Made by a program: the position numbers and the translations under genes. Shown here piece by piece: positions 17,072 through 25,660 of a stretch of 64,000 nt of DNA. Origin of the DNA: Paraflavitalea soli (lineage in GTDB: Bacteria > Bacteroidota > Bacteroidia > Chitinophagales > Chitinophagaceae); NCBI RefSeq assembly GCF_003555545.1, contig NZ_CP032157.1:2546546-2610545 (forward strand), read 5' to 3'. Numbering within the stretch: the stretch's first letter is position 1; each line of letters opens with the position of its first letter. The notes under the pieces are model-generated. The model saw only the letters and a list, made by a program, of their open reading frames with translations. It had not been told where the DNA came from and made no database searches.

Positions 17072-17770
17072 TTAGTTTAACAATTGCTGCTCTTCCCGGT
17101 CAGCCAATACTTTTTTCCAGGCGGCCAGTCCAACCAGCAGGTCATCTTCCAGGAGGATAGATCTTTCGGCCAGCAGCAGTACATTGGCCAACAGCTCATT
17201 CAAATGCATACTCTCCTCTCCGTTTTTTACCAATTTTTCCCCGCCATAAAACACGGTGTCCATTTCTTCATAAAACCGATGCAATTCATCCTTAAAATAG
17301 GTCATCAGGGTCATCACTGCATCGATTTCTTCGGTGGTAATATAAAGGGCGCCGCAACAGCAGGATTCTGCTTCCATCGCCTGCAGGTTCCACAAGAATC
17401 TGCTGTATACCTGCCGCCTGAAACTACTGAGCACCTCCTGAAAATTATCCAAGGTCACCAACAAAACATTACCCGGTATATTTGCCTGCCCGTCTTTAAT
17501 TTGCCCTGCCAATAGCACATTCATTTGTTGCAGGCAGGCCAACAGCTTTTGATGTTGATCGCGGTGCTGATATCCAAAAATCAAAATGAATTGTTTGATA
17601 ACGGGCAGGTCGCTGATACGCAAAGCCGCCGTCTCAGCCACCGCCGCGGTTCTATCAGTTGACTGATAAGACCTTATGAATATGTCCTCATACTTCTGCT
17701 CTCCTGGCAGGAAGCAATGGGCATCCCGCCGGAAAGGCGCTGTCAGTTCCTTTAATCGATGCAGGTTCAT
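17072..17770 (-). CDS. Hypothetical helical protein of the stress island
   Basis: A soluble 232-residue protein that is mostly alpha-helical by composition. I recognise no family. Notable features are a CCCG cluster near residue 137, an HRDQHQKLL segment near 69, and an acidic EELHRFYEEMD-like region near 165-172, which together suggest a four-helix-bundle type protein, though no complete hemerythrin or ferritin motif is visible. It has a predicted operator (TGACCGGGGTCA) centred 77 bases upstream of its start, the same spacing as at other genes of the island, so it is probably under the same control. It converges with the hsp20 gene. Confidence 0.7.
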   Translation of the reverse strand: MNLHRLKELTAPFRRDAHCFLPGEQKYEDIFIRSYQSTDRTAAVAETAALRISDLPVIKQFILIFGYQHRDQHQKLLACLQQMNVLLAGQIKDGQANIPGNVLLVTLDNFQEVLSSFRRQVYSRFLWNLQAMEAESCCCGALYITTEEIDAVMTLMTYFKDELHRFYEEMDTVFYGGEKLVKNGEESMHLNELLANVLLLAERSILLEDDLLVGLAAWKKVLADREEQQLLN

Positions 17771-17841
17771 ATACTTGTATATGCTATAATATACTATGAT
17801 AAATCTTATCTGAAGTTAACCTGATCGATTGTCCGAATAAA

Positions 17842-17853
17842 TGACCGGGGTCA
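17842..17853. promoter_or_regulatory. Predicted Crp/FNR-type operator, gene 17072-17770
   Basis: TGACCGGGGTCA, centred 77 bases before the start codon. Its last bases overlap a second inverted repeat, GTCAGTC-N6-CTGAC, at 17850-17867. Confidence 0.6.
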
Positions 17854-18042
17854 GTCACCAGGCTGACACCTCCCCGGTTGCACCATCCCTCCATAAAAGA
17901 GCTGATAACAGGTGCTTAACAAATTGACAACAATTGGTAAATATTAATCAATGGATCAAATTGGGAATACATAATTTAATTACCTTTAGTAAGGATCAAA
18001 CGCGTCTTCCCGGATGCGTTCTTACATCAAAAGGGTAACAGC

Positions 18043-19287
18043 ATGGAAGCCATACAAATTCCATCAGCACTCAACATTGATGAAAAACATCTTGTTGAAG
18101 CACTTTTTGTGCATGCATCCATTGGCATTATTGTAGCCAATGAAAACGGCGATATCATACTGGCCAATCCCTTTTTACTGGAACTTTTTGATTACCAGCC
18201 CAGCGAGCTATTGGGCAAGAAAATAGAGACGCTGATCCCTACCAGGTTTCATGATCGCCATGTAGGTCACCGGCAAAAGTTCATTGACCATTTACAGAAT
18301 CGCCCCATGGGCGCAGGTATGGACCTGTTTGGTTTGCGGAAAGATGGTGCCGAGTTCCCGGTAGAAGTGAGTCTTTGCCACTACAGTAATAAGGCAGGCA
18401 AATTTGTGGTAGCTTTCATTAACGACATCACCATCAGGAAATCGGCCGAACAGGAGATCCGGCGCCTGAATGACGAATTGGAGGTCATCGTTGAAGAGCG
18501 CACGCACCAGCTAAAAGAAACGCTGCATGAGCTCGAAGCCTCGAAAGAAGAGCTGACGCGGGCCCTGGGTAAAGAAATAGAATTGAATGAATTGAAATCC
18601 CGGTTTGTATCCCTGGCCTCTCATGAATTCAGAACACCGTTGAGTACGGTACTATCGTCGACCTATCTTATCCAGCAATACCATACCACCGAAGAACAGT
18701 CGAAAAGGCAAAAGCATATCGACCGGGTGATCTCCTCGGTGAGCACATTAACCGATATACTCAATGATTTCCTGTCGGTAGGCAAGATCGAAGAAGGAAA
18801 GATCACGGTAAAACTGGCTACCTTCAATTTCAAGGAGCTGGTATCCCGTATCCTCGATGAGATCCGCAATATCCAGAAGCCGGGACAAATGATCCGGTAC
18901 CAACATGAAGGCCCTGAACTGGTATTACTTGATTCCACCCTCCTGAAACATATTATCCTTAACCTGTTATCCAACGCCATCAAATTTTCTCCGGAGCATT
19001 CGGTGATTGCTGTAAACAGTCAGTTGCTTGGTGATCAATTGACCCTTTCGGTCAAAGACCAGGGCATTGGTATCCCGCAGGAAGACCAGCAACATTTGTT
19101 TGAGCGTTTTTTCAGGGCTACCAATGTTACCAATATCCAGGGAACCGGTCTGGGCCTGCACATTGTAGCCAAGTACGCCGAATTGATGAACGGCTGCATT
19201 CATTGTGAAAGCCAGGAAAACCTGGGCACCGACATGAAGGTCACCTTTACTATTCCTGGTGATACGGAAGATCCAGCCGAAGATTAA
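18043..19287 (+). CDS. Soluble PAS-domain sensor histidine kinase
   Basis: A 414-residue cytoplasmic sensor kinase without membrane segments. A PAS domain spans about 15-130 and carries the RPMGAGMDLFGLRKDGAEFPVEVSL turn found in many redox or small-molecule-sensing PAS domains; the haem-binding His of FixL is not at the equivalent place. A coiled coil (about 132-180) leads to the dimerisation helix with SHEFRTPLS, where His194 should be phosphorylated, and to an HATPase_c domain with N-box NLLSNAIKFS and G-boxes DQGIGIP and GTGLGLHI. The response regulator gene starts 35 bases after its stop, so the pair forms a two-component system. It probably senses the signal that controls the stress island. 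Confidence 0.92.
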   Translation: MEAIQIPSALNIDEKHLVEALFVHASIGIIVANENGDIILANPFLLELFDYQPSELLGKKIETLIPTRFHDRHVGHRQKFIDHLQNRPMGAGMDLFGLRKDGAEFPVEVSLCHYSNKAGKFVVAFINDITIRKSAEQEIRRLNDELEVIVEERTHQLKETLHELEASKEELTRALGKEIELNELKSRFVSLASHEFRTPLSTVLSSTYLIQQYHTTEEQSKRQKHIDRVISSVSTLTDILNDFLSVGKIEEGKITVKLATFNFKELVSRILDEIRNIQKPGQMIRYQHEGPELVLLDSTLLKHIILNLLSNAIKFSPEHSVIAVNSQLLGDQLTLSVKDQGIGIPQEDQQHLFERFFRATNVTNIQGTGLGLHIVAKYAELMNGCIHCESQENLGTDMKVTFTIPGDTEDPAED

Positions 19288-19322
19288 ACTATCAGTAAAT
19301 CATCCTCTAAAATTCATGTACC

Positions 19323-20369
19323 ATGGGCATGAAGAAAATCCTGCTGATCGAAGACAACCAGCATATCCGCGAAAATACAGCAGAGATACTGGAATTGGCC
19401 AACTATACGGTGCATGTAGCCGAAAACGGGAAAACCGGGGTCGAGATCGCCCTACAGGAAAAACCCGACCTGATCGTTTGCGACATCATGATGCCGGTAC
19501 TCGATGGTTATGGGGTTTTGCATTTGTTGCATAAAAACGCGGACCTGCGCAATACTCCTTTTATTTTCCTCACTGCCAAGGCCGAGCGAACGGATATGCG
19601 CAAGGCCATGGAAATGGGTGCCGACGATTACCTTACCAAACCTTTTGAGGCCACCGAACTGCTCAATGCGATCGAAACCCGGTTAAGAAAAACTGACATG
19701 TTAAGGCAGGTCGATGGCACCGGACTGGCAGGGATGGACGCGCTTATGCAAATCGCCAAAGGAGCCACCACCCTGGAAAGTTTTGCATCGGACCGGGATA
19801 CGATGCTTTATCGTAAAAAACATACCATTTACCAGGAAGGCAACCGGCCTTCCAGGCTCTATTTTGTACAAAAAGGGAAGGTAAAAACGTACAAGACCAA
19901 TGAAGATGGAAAAGAATTCATTGTAGGGCTTTACCAGGAAGGTGATTTTTTGGGCCATGTGGCTCTCCTGGAAGGCAGCAATTATAAGGAAACGGCTGCA
20001 GCCCTGGAAGATGCCGAGCTGGCCCTGATACCCCGGCATGACTTCGAGGAATTGATGTCGTCGAACCGGGAAATAGCCCAAAAATTCATTACCCTCCTGG
20101 CCAAAAATATTACAGATATGGAGGAGCAGCTGGTCCGTGTAGCCTATTACTCTTTAAGAAAAAAGGTAGCCCATGCCCTTACTACGCTATTCCAAAAGTA
20201 CAAAGGAGACATTAAGATAAGCCGTGAGAACCTGGCTACCCTGGCAGGTACTGCTACCGAATCATTAATCAGGACCCTGAGTGACTTTAAAAGTGAGCAT
20301 CTGATCGATATACAGGATGGGACCATAAAGATTCTGAATGAATCGAAACTGCAGAACCTGACGATGTAG
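19323..20369 (+). CDS. Response regulator fused to a Crp/FNR-type DNA-binding module
   Basis: A 348-residue protein that joins an N-terminal receiver domain (about 3-120; phospho-acceptor Asp54 in VCDIMMP, Lys in TKPFEA) to a cyclic-nucleotide-binding-like domain (about 150-265) and a C-terminal Crp-type winged helix (about 270-340). The recognition helix GTATESLIRTL keeps Glu313 and Arg317 with the spacing by which CRP and FNR read a TGA half site. No Cys cluster for an iron-sulphur centre is seen, so the input is probably phosphorylation by the PAS kinase encoded just upstream. Met3 is an alternative start. This is the best candidate regulator for the TGA-N6-TCA sites around it. Confidence 0.92.
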   Translation: MGMKKILLIEDNQHIRENTAEILELANYTVHVAENGKTGVEIALQEKPDLIVCDIMMPVLDGYGVLHLLHKNADLRNTPFIFLTAKAERTDMRKAMEMGADDYLTKPFEATELLNAIETRLRKTDMLRQVDGTGLAGMDALMQIAKGATTLESFASDRDTMLYRKKHTIYQEGNRPSRLYFVQKGKVKTYKTNEDGKEFIVGLYQEGDFLGHVALLEGSNYKETAAALEDAELALIPRHDFEELMSSNREIAQKFITLLAKNITDMEEQLVRVAYYSLRKKVAHALTTLFQKYKGDIKISRENLATLAGTATESLIRTLSDFKSEHLIDIQDGTIKILNESKLQNLTM

Positions 20370-20385
20370 GAAAAAAATAGCCCCT

Positions 20386-20766
20386 TCAATAAAGGGTTTC
20401 GATAAAACCATTGAACTTCACCCGCAGATCACTGAAAGCAATAGCCAGCAACTTCAGGTCTTTACGCAGCTTTTTTTGTTTATGTAGGATCATCTTCATC
20501 GTCCCCTCATCGTGCATGTATTTGATCAACAACTTTTCCAGGCTGGCCGCTTCCTGCCGCATAATACCGATCACATCATCTTTTTGCAACAGCCATTCCT
20601 GGTATTGCTCTACCGTGTTCATCTGGTCAGCGGAAAAAACTGTTTCCTGCAGGGCTTCGGCCAGTCTTGTTTTTAAGATGACGTTCTCCTGCAAAAGAAA
20701 TTCCAGTAAGCGTTGCGCTGCCTCGTTCTCATATTGAAGTTGCCTGATCTTTATTCTATTTTTCAT
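20386..20766 (-). CDS. Small coiled-coil protein, unknown function
   Basis: A 126-residue protein that is almost entirely helical with heptad-like Leu, Ile and Val spacing (ENEAAQRLLEFLLQENVILKTRL and later KKLRKDLKLLAIAF), so probably a coiled coil. No family is recognised. The start at 20766 (MKNRIKIRQL) was preferred over 20844 because the extra 26 residues cover the predicted operator at 20832-20843 and look non-coding. With this start the operator centre is 71 bases upstream, matching other genes in the island. It converges with the regulator gene. Confidence 0.65.
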   Translation of the reverse strand: MKNRIKIRQLQYENEAAQRLLEFLLQENVILKTRLAEALQETVFSADQMNTVEQYQEWLLQKDDVIGIMRQEAASLEKLLIKYMHDEGTMKMILHKQKKLRKDLKLLAIAFSDLRVKFNGFIETLY

Positions 20767-20831
20767 ACCAGATACTTCGCAACGTACCCTACCTCCGGAA
20801 TTGAATAAAGGAGATAAATCAGTAACGGATA

Positions 20832-20843
20832 TGATCTTTATCA
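20832..20843. promoter_or_regulatory. Predicted Crp/FNR-type operator, gene 20386-20766
   Basis: TGATCTTTATCA, centred about 71 bases before the chosen start. It also lies just beyond the stop codon of the small proline-rich gene (20853-21026). Confidence 0.6.
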
Positions 20844-20852
20844 TAAGGCGAT

Positions 20853-21026
20853 TCAGCTATCACCGCCAGGAGGAAGTTCCCCGGGTTTGGGGCCTGGGGT
20901 TTCTTCGGGGGGTATGGCAGGCTCTTCTTCCGGCACTTCCGGCACTTCCGGGGTCGCATCGGGCGGCATTTCGGGAGGTATGGGCGGCCATTCCGCCGGC
21001 TGGCCTGCGCGCTTTTTCTTTTTCAT
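20853..21026 (-). CDS. Proline-rich 57-residue microprotein
   Basis: A short open frame read directly from the minus strand. It starts MKKKKRAGQPAEWPPIPPEM, continues with repeated PEVPE and PPEE units and ends PPGGDS before TGA. About one third of the residues are Pro and many others Glu, with a basic N-terminus, so it is probably disordered. The GC-rich stretch has no plausible alternative frame, and the downstream gene begins after a predicted operator. The gene lies 32 bases after the zinc-ribbon gene on the same strand and could be cotranscribed with it. Function unknown. Confidence 0.6.
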   Translation of the reverse strand: MKKKKRAGQPAEWPPIPPEMPPDATPEVPEVPEEEPAIPPEETPGPKPGELPPGGDS

Positions 21027-21058
21027 ATACTGGTTTTAAATATCAGGGATCAGGCTGC

Positions 21059-21328
21059 CTAGGAGGAAATATGCCGCTGCCAGCGTTTGAGATCGGGCAA
21101 ACGGGCTACCGCAGCTTCAATGATGTCGTTGGGTATTCTTTGTTCTTCCATTTTTTCCATGATAAGGTTGGTCATTTCTTCCAGTGTCATGGACGGCTGG
21201 ATGAACATCCCATGTGCATAGCAATACTTGCAATACTCCTCGCTGGGCGAACCATCGAATTCTGTTCCGCGAAGTGCTACCTCGTCAATGGGCATACTAC
21301 AGCTTTGACAAAAATGCTTCGGTTCCAT
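21059..21328 (-). CDS. Small putative zinc-ribbon protein
   Basis: An 89-residue protein. CQSCSMPI near residue 8 and YCKYCYAHG near 32 form a four-Cys zinc ribbon of the type found in the putative zinc-ribbon family PF12674; a helical tail follows (TLEEMTNLIMEKMEE). Family members are small and their role is unknown; some may be transcription accessory factors. It stands between the ZIP transporter gene and the proline-rich microprotein gene, all on the minus strand. A TGA-N6-TCA palindrome lies about 145 bases upstream. Confidence 0.8.
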   Translation of the reverse strand: MEPKHFCQSCSMPIDEVALRGTEFDGSPSEEYCKYCYAHGMFIQPSMTLEEMTNLIMEKMEEQRIPNDIIEAAVARLPDLKRWQRHISS

Positions 21329-21421
21329 ATAGTTGATTAAATAGATTGAAAAGGAATTAAATACCTGTATCCTGACTGACCTAAAAATACGCTGCCAGCT
21401 TACCCTGCAGCAATGATGCCC

Positions 21422-21439
21422 GTCAGTCTTTCACCTGAC
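21422..21439. repeat. Inverted repeat GTCAGTC-N6-CTGAC, copy 2
   Basis: GTCAG and CTGAC arms separated by eight bases. The same layout, with the same first seven bases GTCAGTC, occurs at 17850-17867. Both lie upstream of minus-strand genes in the stress island. Confidence 0.4.
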
Positions 21440-21472
21440 ATTACTTGCCTTCGGCCCCATCAATGCCGGCGC

Positions 21473-21484
21473 TGACCACCGTCA
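21473..21484. promoter_or_regulatory. Predicted Crp/FNR-type operator, zinc-ribbon gene
   Basis: TGACCACCGTCA, centred about 150 bases before the zinc-ribbon start. It is farther upstream than most of the other sites. Confidence 0.4.
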
Positions 21485-21521
21485 TAGAATCGCCGCTCAA
21501 TGCATCCTACTTTGGTCAACA

Positions 21522-22235
21522 TCAGTAACTGAACAAACGACTGGCGCCAAACATGATGGCCATGCCCAATATGGTTACAGCCGTATTCAGCCAGGATGGA
21601 TGTGTGTGCTGGCTTTCCGGCAAAAGGTCACTGGCTCCCAGGTAGAGAAAGAACCCGGCAAACAAGGCGATCAATAAGGCCAGCCTCTCCTGAGCAGGGT
21701 GATAAAAAAAGCTCACTGCTAAGCCCGCCAGCGGCATCATCGAATTCACCAGCAACCAGATGAGCGAAGTTTTACGCAATCCTCTCTTTTGTATCACTAC
21801 AGCTACAGTATTTAACCCATCAGAGATCGCATGGATAATGATTGCCAGGCCAAGCAGCAACCCGACATAACGGGAAATATGAAAAGCCATACCAACGGCC
21901 AATCCGTCAAAAAGTCCATGCAGGGAAAAGCTGCCCGCAGCCAGGCTGGCACGCAGGGGCGTTGCAGTTGCTTTTTTTGTAGTATGCAGCCAGGCCAGGC
22001 GGTCGAATACCAGGTAGGCTACAAAGCCCAGTGCCACGATAGTCATCACGAACATATTGCTGTAATGATCAGCAGCCAGGGATAATGCCTCAGGCAACAG
22101 GTCAAAAAAGAACACACCAGTAACCAGGCCTGCACTGAAAGCCGTGATAAGGCCATGGTTGTCCTTGTAATAAAAAGCGATCAGTCCACCCAGGAAGGTA
22201 GCACAACAGATGAATATAATAACAGCGATCATCAT
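21522..22235 (-). CDS. ZIP-family metal transporter
   Basis: An inner-membrane protein of about 237 residues with seven to eight hydrophobic segments. Features of ZIP zinc/iron permeases include FSAGLVTGVFFFDLLPEA in the early part, LHGLFDGLAVG in the fourth segment and HAISDGLNTVAV in the fifth, where the His and Asp residues form the metal path. The start at 22235 (MMIAVIIF) was chosen over 22286 because the extra residues interrupt the first membrane helix. It likely imports zinc or another divalent metal, possibly to feed the FtsH metalloprotease or the zinc-ribbon protein nearby; that link is speculation. Confidence 0.85.
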   Translation of the reverse strand: MMIAVIIFICCATFLGGLIAFYYKDNHGLITAFSAGLVTGVFFFDLLPEALSLAADHYSNMFVMTIVALGFVAYLVFDRLAWLHTTKKATATPLRASLAAGSFSLHGLFDGLAVGMAFHISRYVGLLLGLAIIIHAISDGLNTVAVVIQKRGLRKTSLIWLLVNSMMPLAGLAVSFFYHPAQERLALLIALFAGFFLYLGASDLLPESQHTHPSWLNTAVTILGMAIMFGASRLFSY

Positions 22236-22339
22236 CGGTAATAGTTTTTTTCCCAAGCTTTTTTCCTGAAACTCACAACACTGCACTAAAGCTACTCAGG
22301 CGCCATCCTTACAGGAAGCTGCGTATATAATATCCTGTC

Positions 22340-23179
22340 TTACCATCCATTACGATTTTGAGGTACATGCATTGCCATCAACGGCACATGGTTGTGCAAT
22401 ACAAACTGGCGGGTATGGCTACGGTGCAGCAGGGCTTCCAGGAAACGATGCCTTTTGGGCAGTATAATGAGCAGGTCCAGCGCATGCTGTTGTACAAAAT
22501 CAAGAATGCCTTCATCTATATCTTCCTGTTGAATAAAATGGAATTGTGGTTTCACTGTTTTCAGGTGGTCGAGCAGGGAACCGGCGCCCGATAAGGCAGC
22601 CCTGTTGATTGATTCTTCCCTGCCAATATGCAGCACGTGGAGTTCGGCATTAAAATCTTTGATGAGGTGTTCTATCTCCTGAAAAGGCACTGTTCTGACT
22701 ACCTGTTCAAAATCGCAGGCCAGGCCAATCCTGCGGATAATATTAAAGTGTGCCTCCGGGGGTACACAGATCACCGGCCAGGACAGCTGCTTCATGGTAA
22801 TGATGGCATGGCTGCCAAAAAGCACTCTTTCTGCCCCGGTAGTACCCGTTGCACCAATCACCACAGAATAAGGATTCAACCGGGCACAGGCGCCTTTCAA
22901 TTCGGTAAGGTAGATACCTACCCTCACTTCCCATCTTACATGGATGGGGCGCATCGATTGCCGCATAACCATCCGTTTCAAGGCCACCATTTCCAGTTCG
23001 GCCTCTTTTTTCCAGGTGTCATACATCAGGGGCACCATGATGTCGCCCATATTTACGGGCGGAACATATACGTGCAGGAGAAACAATTCGGCATGAACGG
23101 CTGCCGCCATGTCGGCCGCATACAGGGCGGCATTCCTCGCTATCTGCGACAGATCGGTAGCTACAATAATTGTACTCAT
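22340..23179 (-). CDS. Universal stress protein with two Usp domains
   Basis: A 279-residue cytoplasmic protein with tandem UspA domains (about 1-145 and 150-275). The first starts with TIIVATDLSQIARNAALYAADMA, and GATGTTGAERVLFGSHA corresponds to the ATP-binding loop G-2x-G-9x-G-S. The second half is more divergent. It is a close paralogue of the gene at 29525-30364, sharing for example LLIxLPKRxxxxxALLHxSHTRQFVLHxHVPLMAxHxP at the C-terminus. Two predicted operators lie 75 and 97 bases upstream. It is divergent from ftsH, so the region between could drive both. Confidence 0.92.
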   Translation of the reverse strand: MSTIIVATDLSQIARNAALYAADMAAAVHAELFLLHVYVPPVNMGDIMVPLMYDTWKKEAELEMVALKRMVMRQSMRPIHVRWEVRVGIYLTELKGACARLNPYSVVIGATGTTGAERVLFGSHAIITMKQLSWPVICVPPEAHFNIIRRIGLACDFEQVVRTVPFQEIEHLIKDFNAELHVLHIGREESINRAALSGAGSLLDHLKTVKPQFHFIQQEDIDEGILDFVQQHALDLLIILPKRHRFLEALLHRSHTRQFVLHNHVPLMAMHVPQNRNGW

Positions 23180-23248
23180 TCCATTTTTTTTGAATCGCTG
23201 ACCCCATCGTCAGTATCCAAATCTACTTTCCGGCGGGCCCAATTTCAC

Positions 23249-23260
23249 TGATGACGCTCA
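23249..23260. promoter_or_regulatory. Predicted Crp/FNR-type operator, usp/ftsH region
   Basis: TGATGACGCTCA, centred 75 bases before the Usp start at 23179. Confidence 0.5.
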
Positions 23261-23270
23261 AACGATATAC

Positions 23271-23282
23271 TGATTTGGGTCA
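23271..23282. promoter_or_regulatory. Predicted Crp/FNR-type operator, usp/ftsH region
   Basis: TGATTTGGGTCA, ten bases beyond the previous site, centred 97 bases before the Usp start. Confidence 0.5.
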
Positions 23283-23415
23283 AACAGTTGTATTCCGGAT
23301 TGGCGTTCCGCTTGCCTGCAACAAAAAAGGCGGACCTTGCGATCCGCGTCAGCTTTTTGTATTTTTTAGCCAACAGTTGTCTACGGACCCCAACCATGGA
23401 CCAGCATTCTTCCCC

Positions 23416-23427
23416 TGACAGGAGTCA
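23416..23427. promoter_or_regulatory. Predicted Crp/FNR-type operator, ftsH
   Basis: TGACAGGAGTCA, extended to the palindrome CTGAC-AGGA-GTCAG, centred 118 bases before the chosen ftsH start. Confidence 0.55.
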
Positions 23428-23539
23428 GCAGGCTCTTTGACCGTCCTCATTGATTATGGAAAAGATCTGGTGTTCTTTTGAGTTATCAATCATACCTGAA
23501 ACGAACCCGTATTTATATCCTTCAGTAGCTCTTAAAATA

Positions 23540-25504
23540 ATGACTATGCCATTGGATAAACAGCCAGAACAACCAGCACAACAACCAGGACAACCCAACC
23601 GGTTCAGGTTTTTCTGGTGGATATTTACCCTTACCGGTATTCTCCTGTTGCCCTTGCTGGTGAATACTGTTTTCCGTAATCCCGCTGAAATTTCCTGGTC
23701 TGATTTCGAACAACGGCTATTGAGCAGGAATGTAGTGGACCGGATAACGGTAGTAAATGGAGATTATGCAGAGATATACATTAAAAGATCCTTCGGCCAG
23801 GATCCTCTCTTTAAGGAAGCTTTTAAACCGCTGATCGGCAAAGAACCTTATGAAGGCCCGCATTACAAACTCAATATAGGCTCAGTGGAAAGCTTCGACC
23901 GGAAACTGGAGGCGGCACAACAAAAATATCATACGGCCGGGGTGGCGGTAAGCTATGAAAAAAGATCCGGCTGGTTTTGGGGCTTACTTGGCTGGACAAT
24001 CCCCTTACTGGTAATGTTCTTCTGGTGGCAATACATGGTCAGGCGATCGGGCGGCGGTTCTTCTGCATTCAACTTTGGTAAGTCTACTGCTACGCTGCTG
24101 GATAAGGCCAATAAAAGCACGGTCACGTTTGAACAGGTGGCCGGCCTTGAGGAAGCCAAAATGGAAGTACGGGAGATCGTTGACTTTCTTAAAAGCCCGC
24201 AGGCCTTTACACGCCTGGGCGCGAAGATACCCAAGGGGGTGATATTGGTAGGCCCTCCCGGTACGGGCAAAACGCTGCTGGCCCGGGCAGTGGCGGGAGA
24301 AGCGCAGGTTCCTTTTTTTACGATCTCCGGATCAGAGTTTGTTGAAATGTTTGTAGGAGTGGGTGCCTCCCGCGTACGCGACTTGTTCAAAAGAGCCAAG
24401 GAAAAAGCGCCTTGTATCGTTTTTATTGATGAGATCGATGCCATTGGACGGTCAAGAGGCAGGAATGCCCTGTTCACCGGGGCCAGTGACGAACGTGAAA
24501 GTACCCTCAATCAACTGTTGACGGAAATGGATGGGTTTGGCACCAATACGGGGGTTATTGTACTGGCAGCTACCAATCGTGCTGATATGCTGGACCCGGC
24601 ATTATTGCGCCCGGGCAGGTTCGACAGGCATATCTATCTCGAACTGCCCAACCTGACGGAAAGGGAGGCTATCTTTAAAGTACACCAGCGTCCATTGGTC
24701 ATGGACGATAGCATCGATACAAAAGTGCTGGCAGGGCAAACACCTGGTTTTTCGGGCGCCGACATTGCCAACATCTGTAATGAAGCAGCGCTGATCGCGG
24801 CCCGGCATAAGGAAGAGAAGATCAGCCGGCAGGATTTTTTCGATGCGATCGACCGCATCGTGGCGGGCCTTGAAAAGAAAAGCAAGATCATTTCGCCCGA
24901 AGAGAAAAGGGTGATCGCTTTCCACGAAGCCGGACATGCAGTAGCCAGTTGGCTGCTCACACATATCGATCCGCTGGTAAAAGTTTCTATCATACCCAGG
25001 GGCAAATCGCTGGGCGCCGCCTGGTACCTGCCCGAAGAAAAACAATTACGCACACGCACTTCTTTTTATGAGCACCTCAGTGCTACCCTGGCTGGCCGGG
25101 CGGCAGAAGAAATTATATTCGGAGAGATCTCATCCGGCGCCCTTGACGATCTGGAAAAAGCAACCAAAGAAGCCTATATGATGGTGGCCTGTTATGGATT
25201 CAGCAAAAAGATAGGCCACATTAGTTTTTATGATTCTACCGGTCAGCACGACAGTTCTATTCAAAAGCCCTATAGTGAGGAGACAGGCAGGCTCATCGAT
25301 GAGGAAGTGCGCAACCTGATCAGCGAAGCTTATACGCAGGCCAACAACCTGCTGGTGCAGCATAAGCCAGTGCTGATCAGGCTGGCCGACAAACTGTTGG
25401 AAAAAGAAGTATTGTTGAAAGAAGACCTGGAAAAGATACTGGGAGAGCGAGCCAGGAATACTGAATATGATCAAACGGCTTTAGAGGCGGTGTATACCAC
25501 CTGA
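23540..25504 (+). CDS. ftsH: ATP-dependent zinc metalloprotease FtsH
   Basis: A 654-residue membrane-bound AAA protease that extracts and degrades membrane and damaged proteins. Two membrane helices (about 18-38 and 148-168) flank a periplasmic domain. The AAA module has Walker A GPPGTGKT (238-245), Walker B IVFIDEID and the second region of homology with [20 protein letters not shown]. The zinc site HEAGH lies at 462-466. The start at 23540 was preferred because the longer frame from 23450 covers upstream control sequence and adds 30 residues without family support. A genome usually has a housekeeping ftsH as well; a stress-island copy with its own operator may be a specialised paralogue. 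Confidence 0.95.
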   Translation: MTMPLDKQPEQPAQQPGQPNRFRFFWWIFTLTGILLLPLLVNTVFRNPAEISWSDFEQRLLSRNVVDRITVVNGDYAEIYIKRSFGQDPLFKEAFKPLIGKEPYEGPHYKLNIGSVESFDRKLEAAQQKYHTAGVAVSYEKRSGWFWGLLGWTIPLLVMFFWWQYMVRRSGGGSSAFNFGKSTATLLDKANKSTVTFEQVAGLEEAKMEVREIVDFLKSPQAFTRLGAKIPKGVILVGPPGTGKTLLARAVAGEAQVPFFTISGSEFVEMFVGVGASRVRDLFKRAKEKAPCIVFIDEIDAIGRSRGRNALFTGASDERESTLNQLLTEMDGFGTNTGVIVLAATNRADMLDPALLRPGRFDRHIYLELPNLTEREAIFKVHQRPLVMDDSIDTKVLAGQTPGFSGADIANICNEAALIAARHKEEKISRQDFFDAIDRIVAGLEKKSKIISPEEKRVIAFHEAGHAVASWLLTHIDPLVKVSIIPRGKSLGAAWYLPEEKQLRTRTSFYEHLSATLAGRAAEEIIFGEISSGALDDLEKATKEAYMMVACYGFSKKIGHISFYDSTGQHDSSIQKPYSEETGRLIDEEVRNLISEAYTQANNLLVQHKPVLIRLADKLLEKEVLLKEDLEKILGERARNTEYDQTALEAVYTT

Positions 25505-25527
25505 TAGCTCTTGCTTGCCGCCTTAGT

Positions 25528-25539
25528 TGACCGGGTTCA
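25528..25539. promoter_or_regulatory. Predicted Crp/FNR-type operator, gene 25661-26173
   Basis: TGACCGGGTTCA, centred about 127 bases before the start at 25661 and only 24 bases after the ftsH stop. Confidence 0.45.
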
Positions 25540-25660
25540 TACTTGCTATTGATCACCATCATTGTTTCGCGGTTCGGGTCAGTATTAGATTTACGGAAAT
25601 ACTTATTGTTGGAAAATTCCATGACAACAAACATTATCAATCATTCAAAATTGCAGGAAC

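Larger units (their letters stand above)
23180..23539. other. Divergent control region between a Usp gene and ftsH
   Basis: No gene is seen in these 360 bases. They hold three TGA-N6-TCA palindromes (23249, 23271, 23416), a related wider palindrome CTGAC-CCCATC-GTCAG at 23198-23213, and a hairpin near 23329-23347 (GCGGA/TCCGC) followed by T-rich sequence. The dense palindromes suggest joint control of the two divergent genes. Confidence 0.6.

Noticed and set aside
21441-21506. Minus-strand frame reading DALSGDSMTVVSAGIDGAEGK before a stop, possibly the end of a decayed gene
   Set aside because: Only 21 codons remain, an in-frame stop lies directly upstream and no family is recognised. It may be chance.
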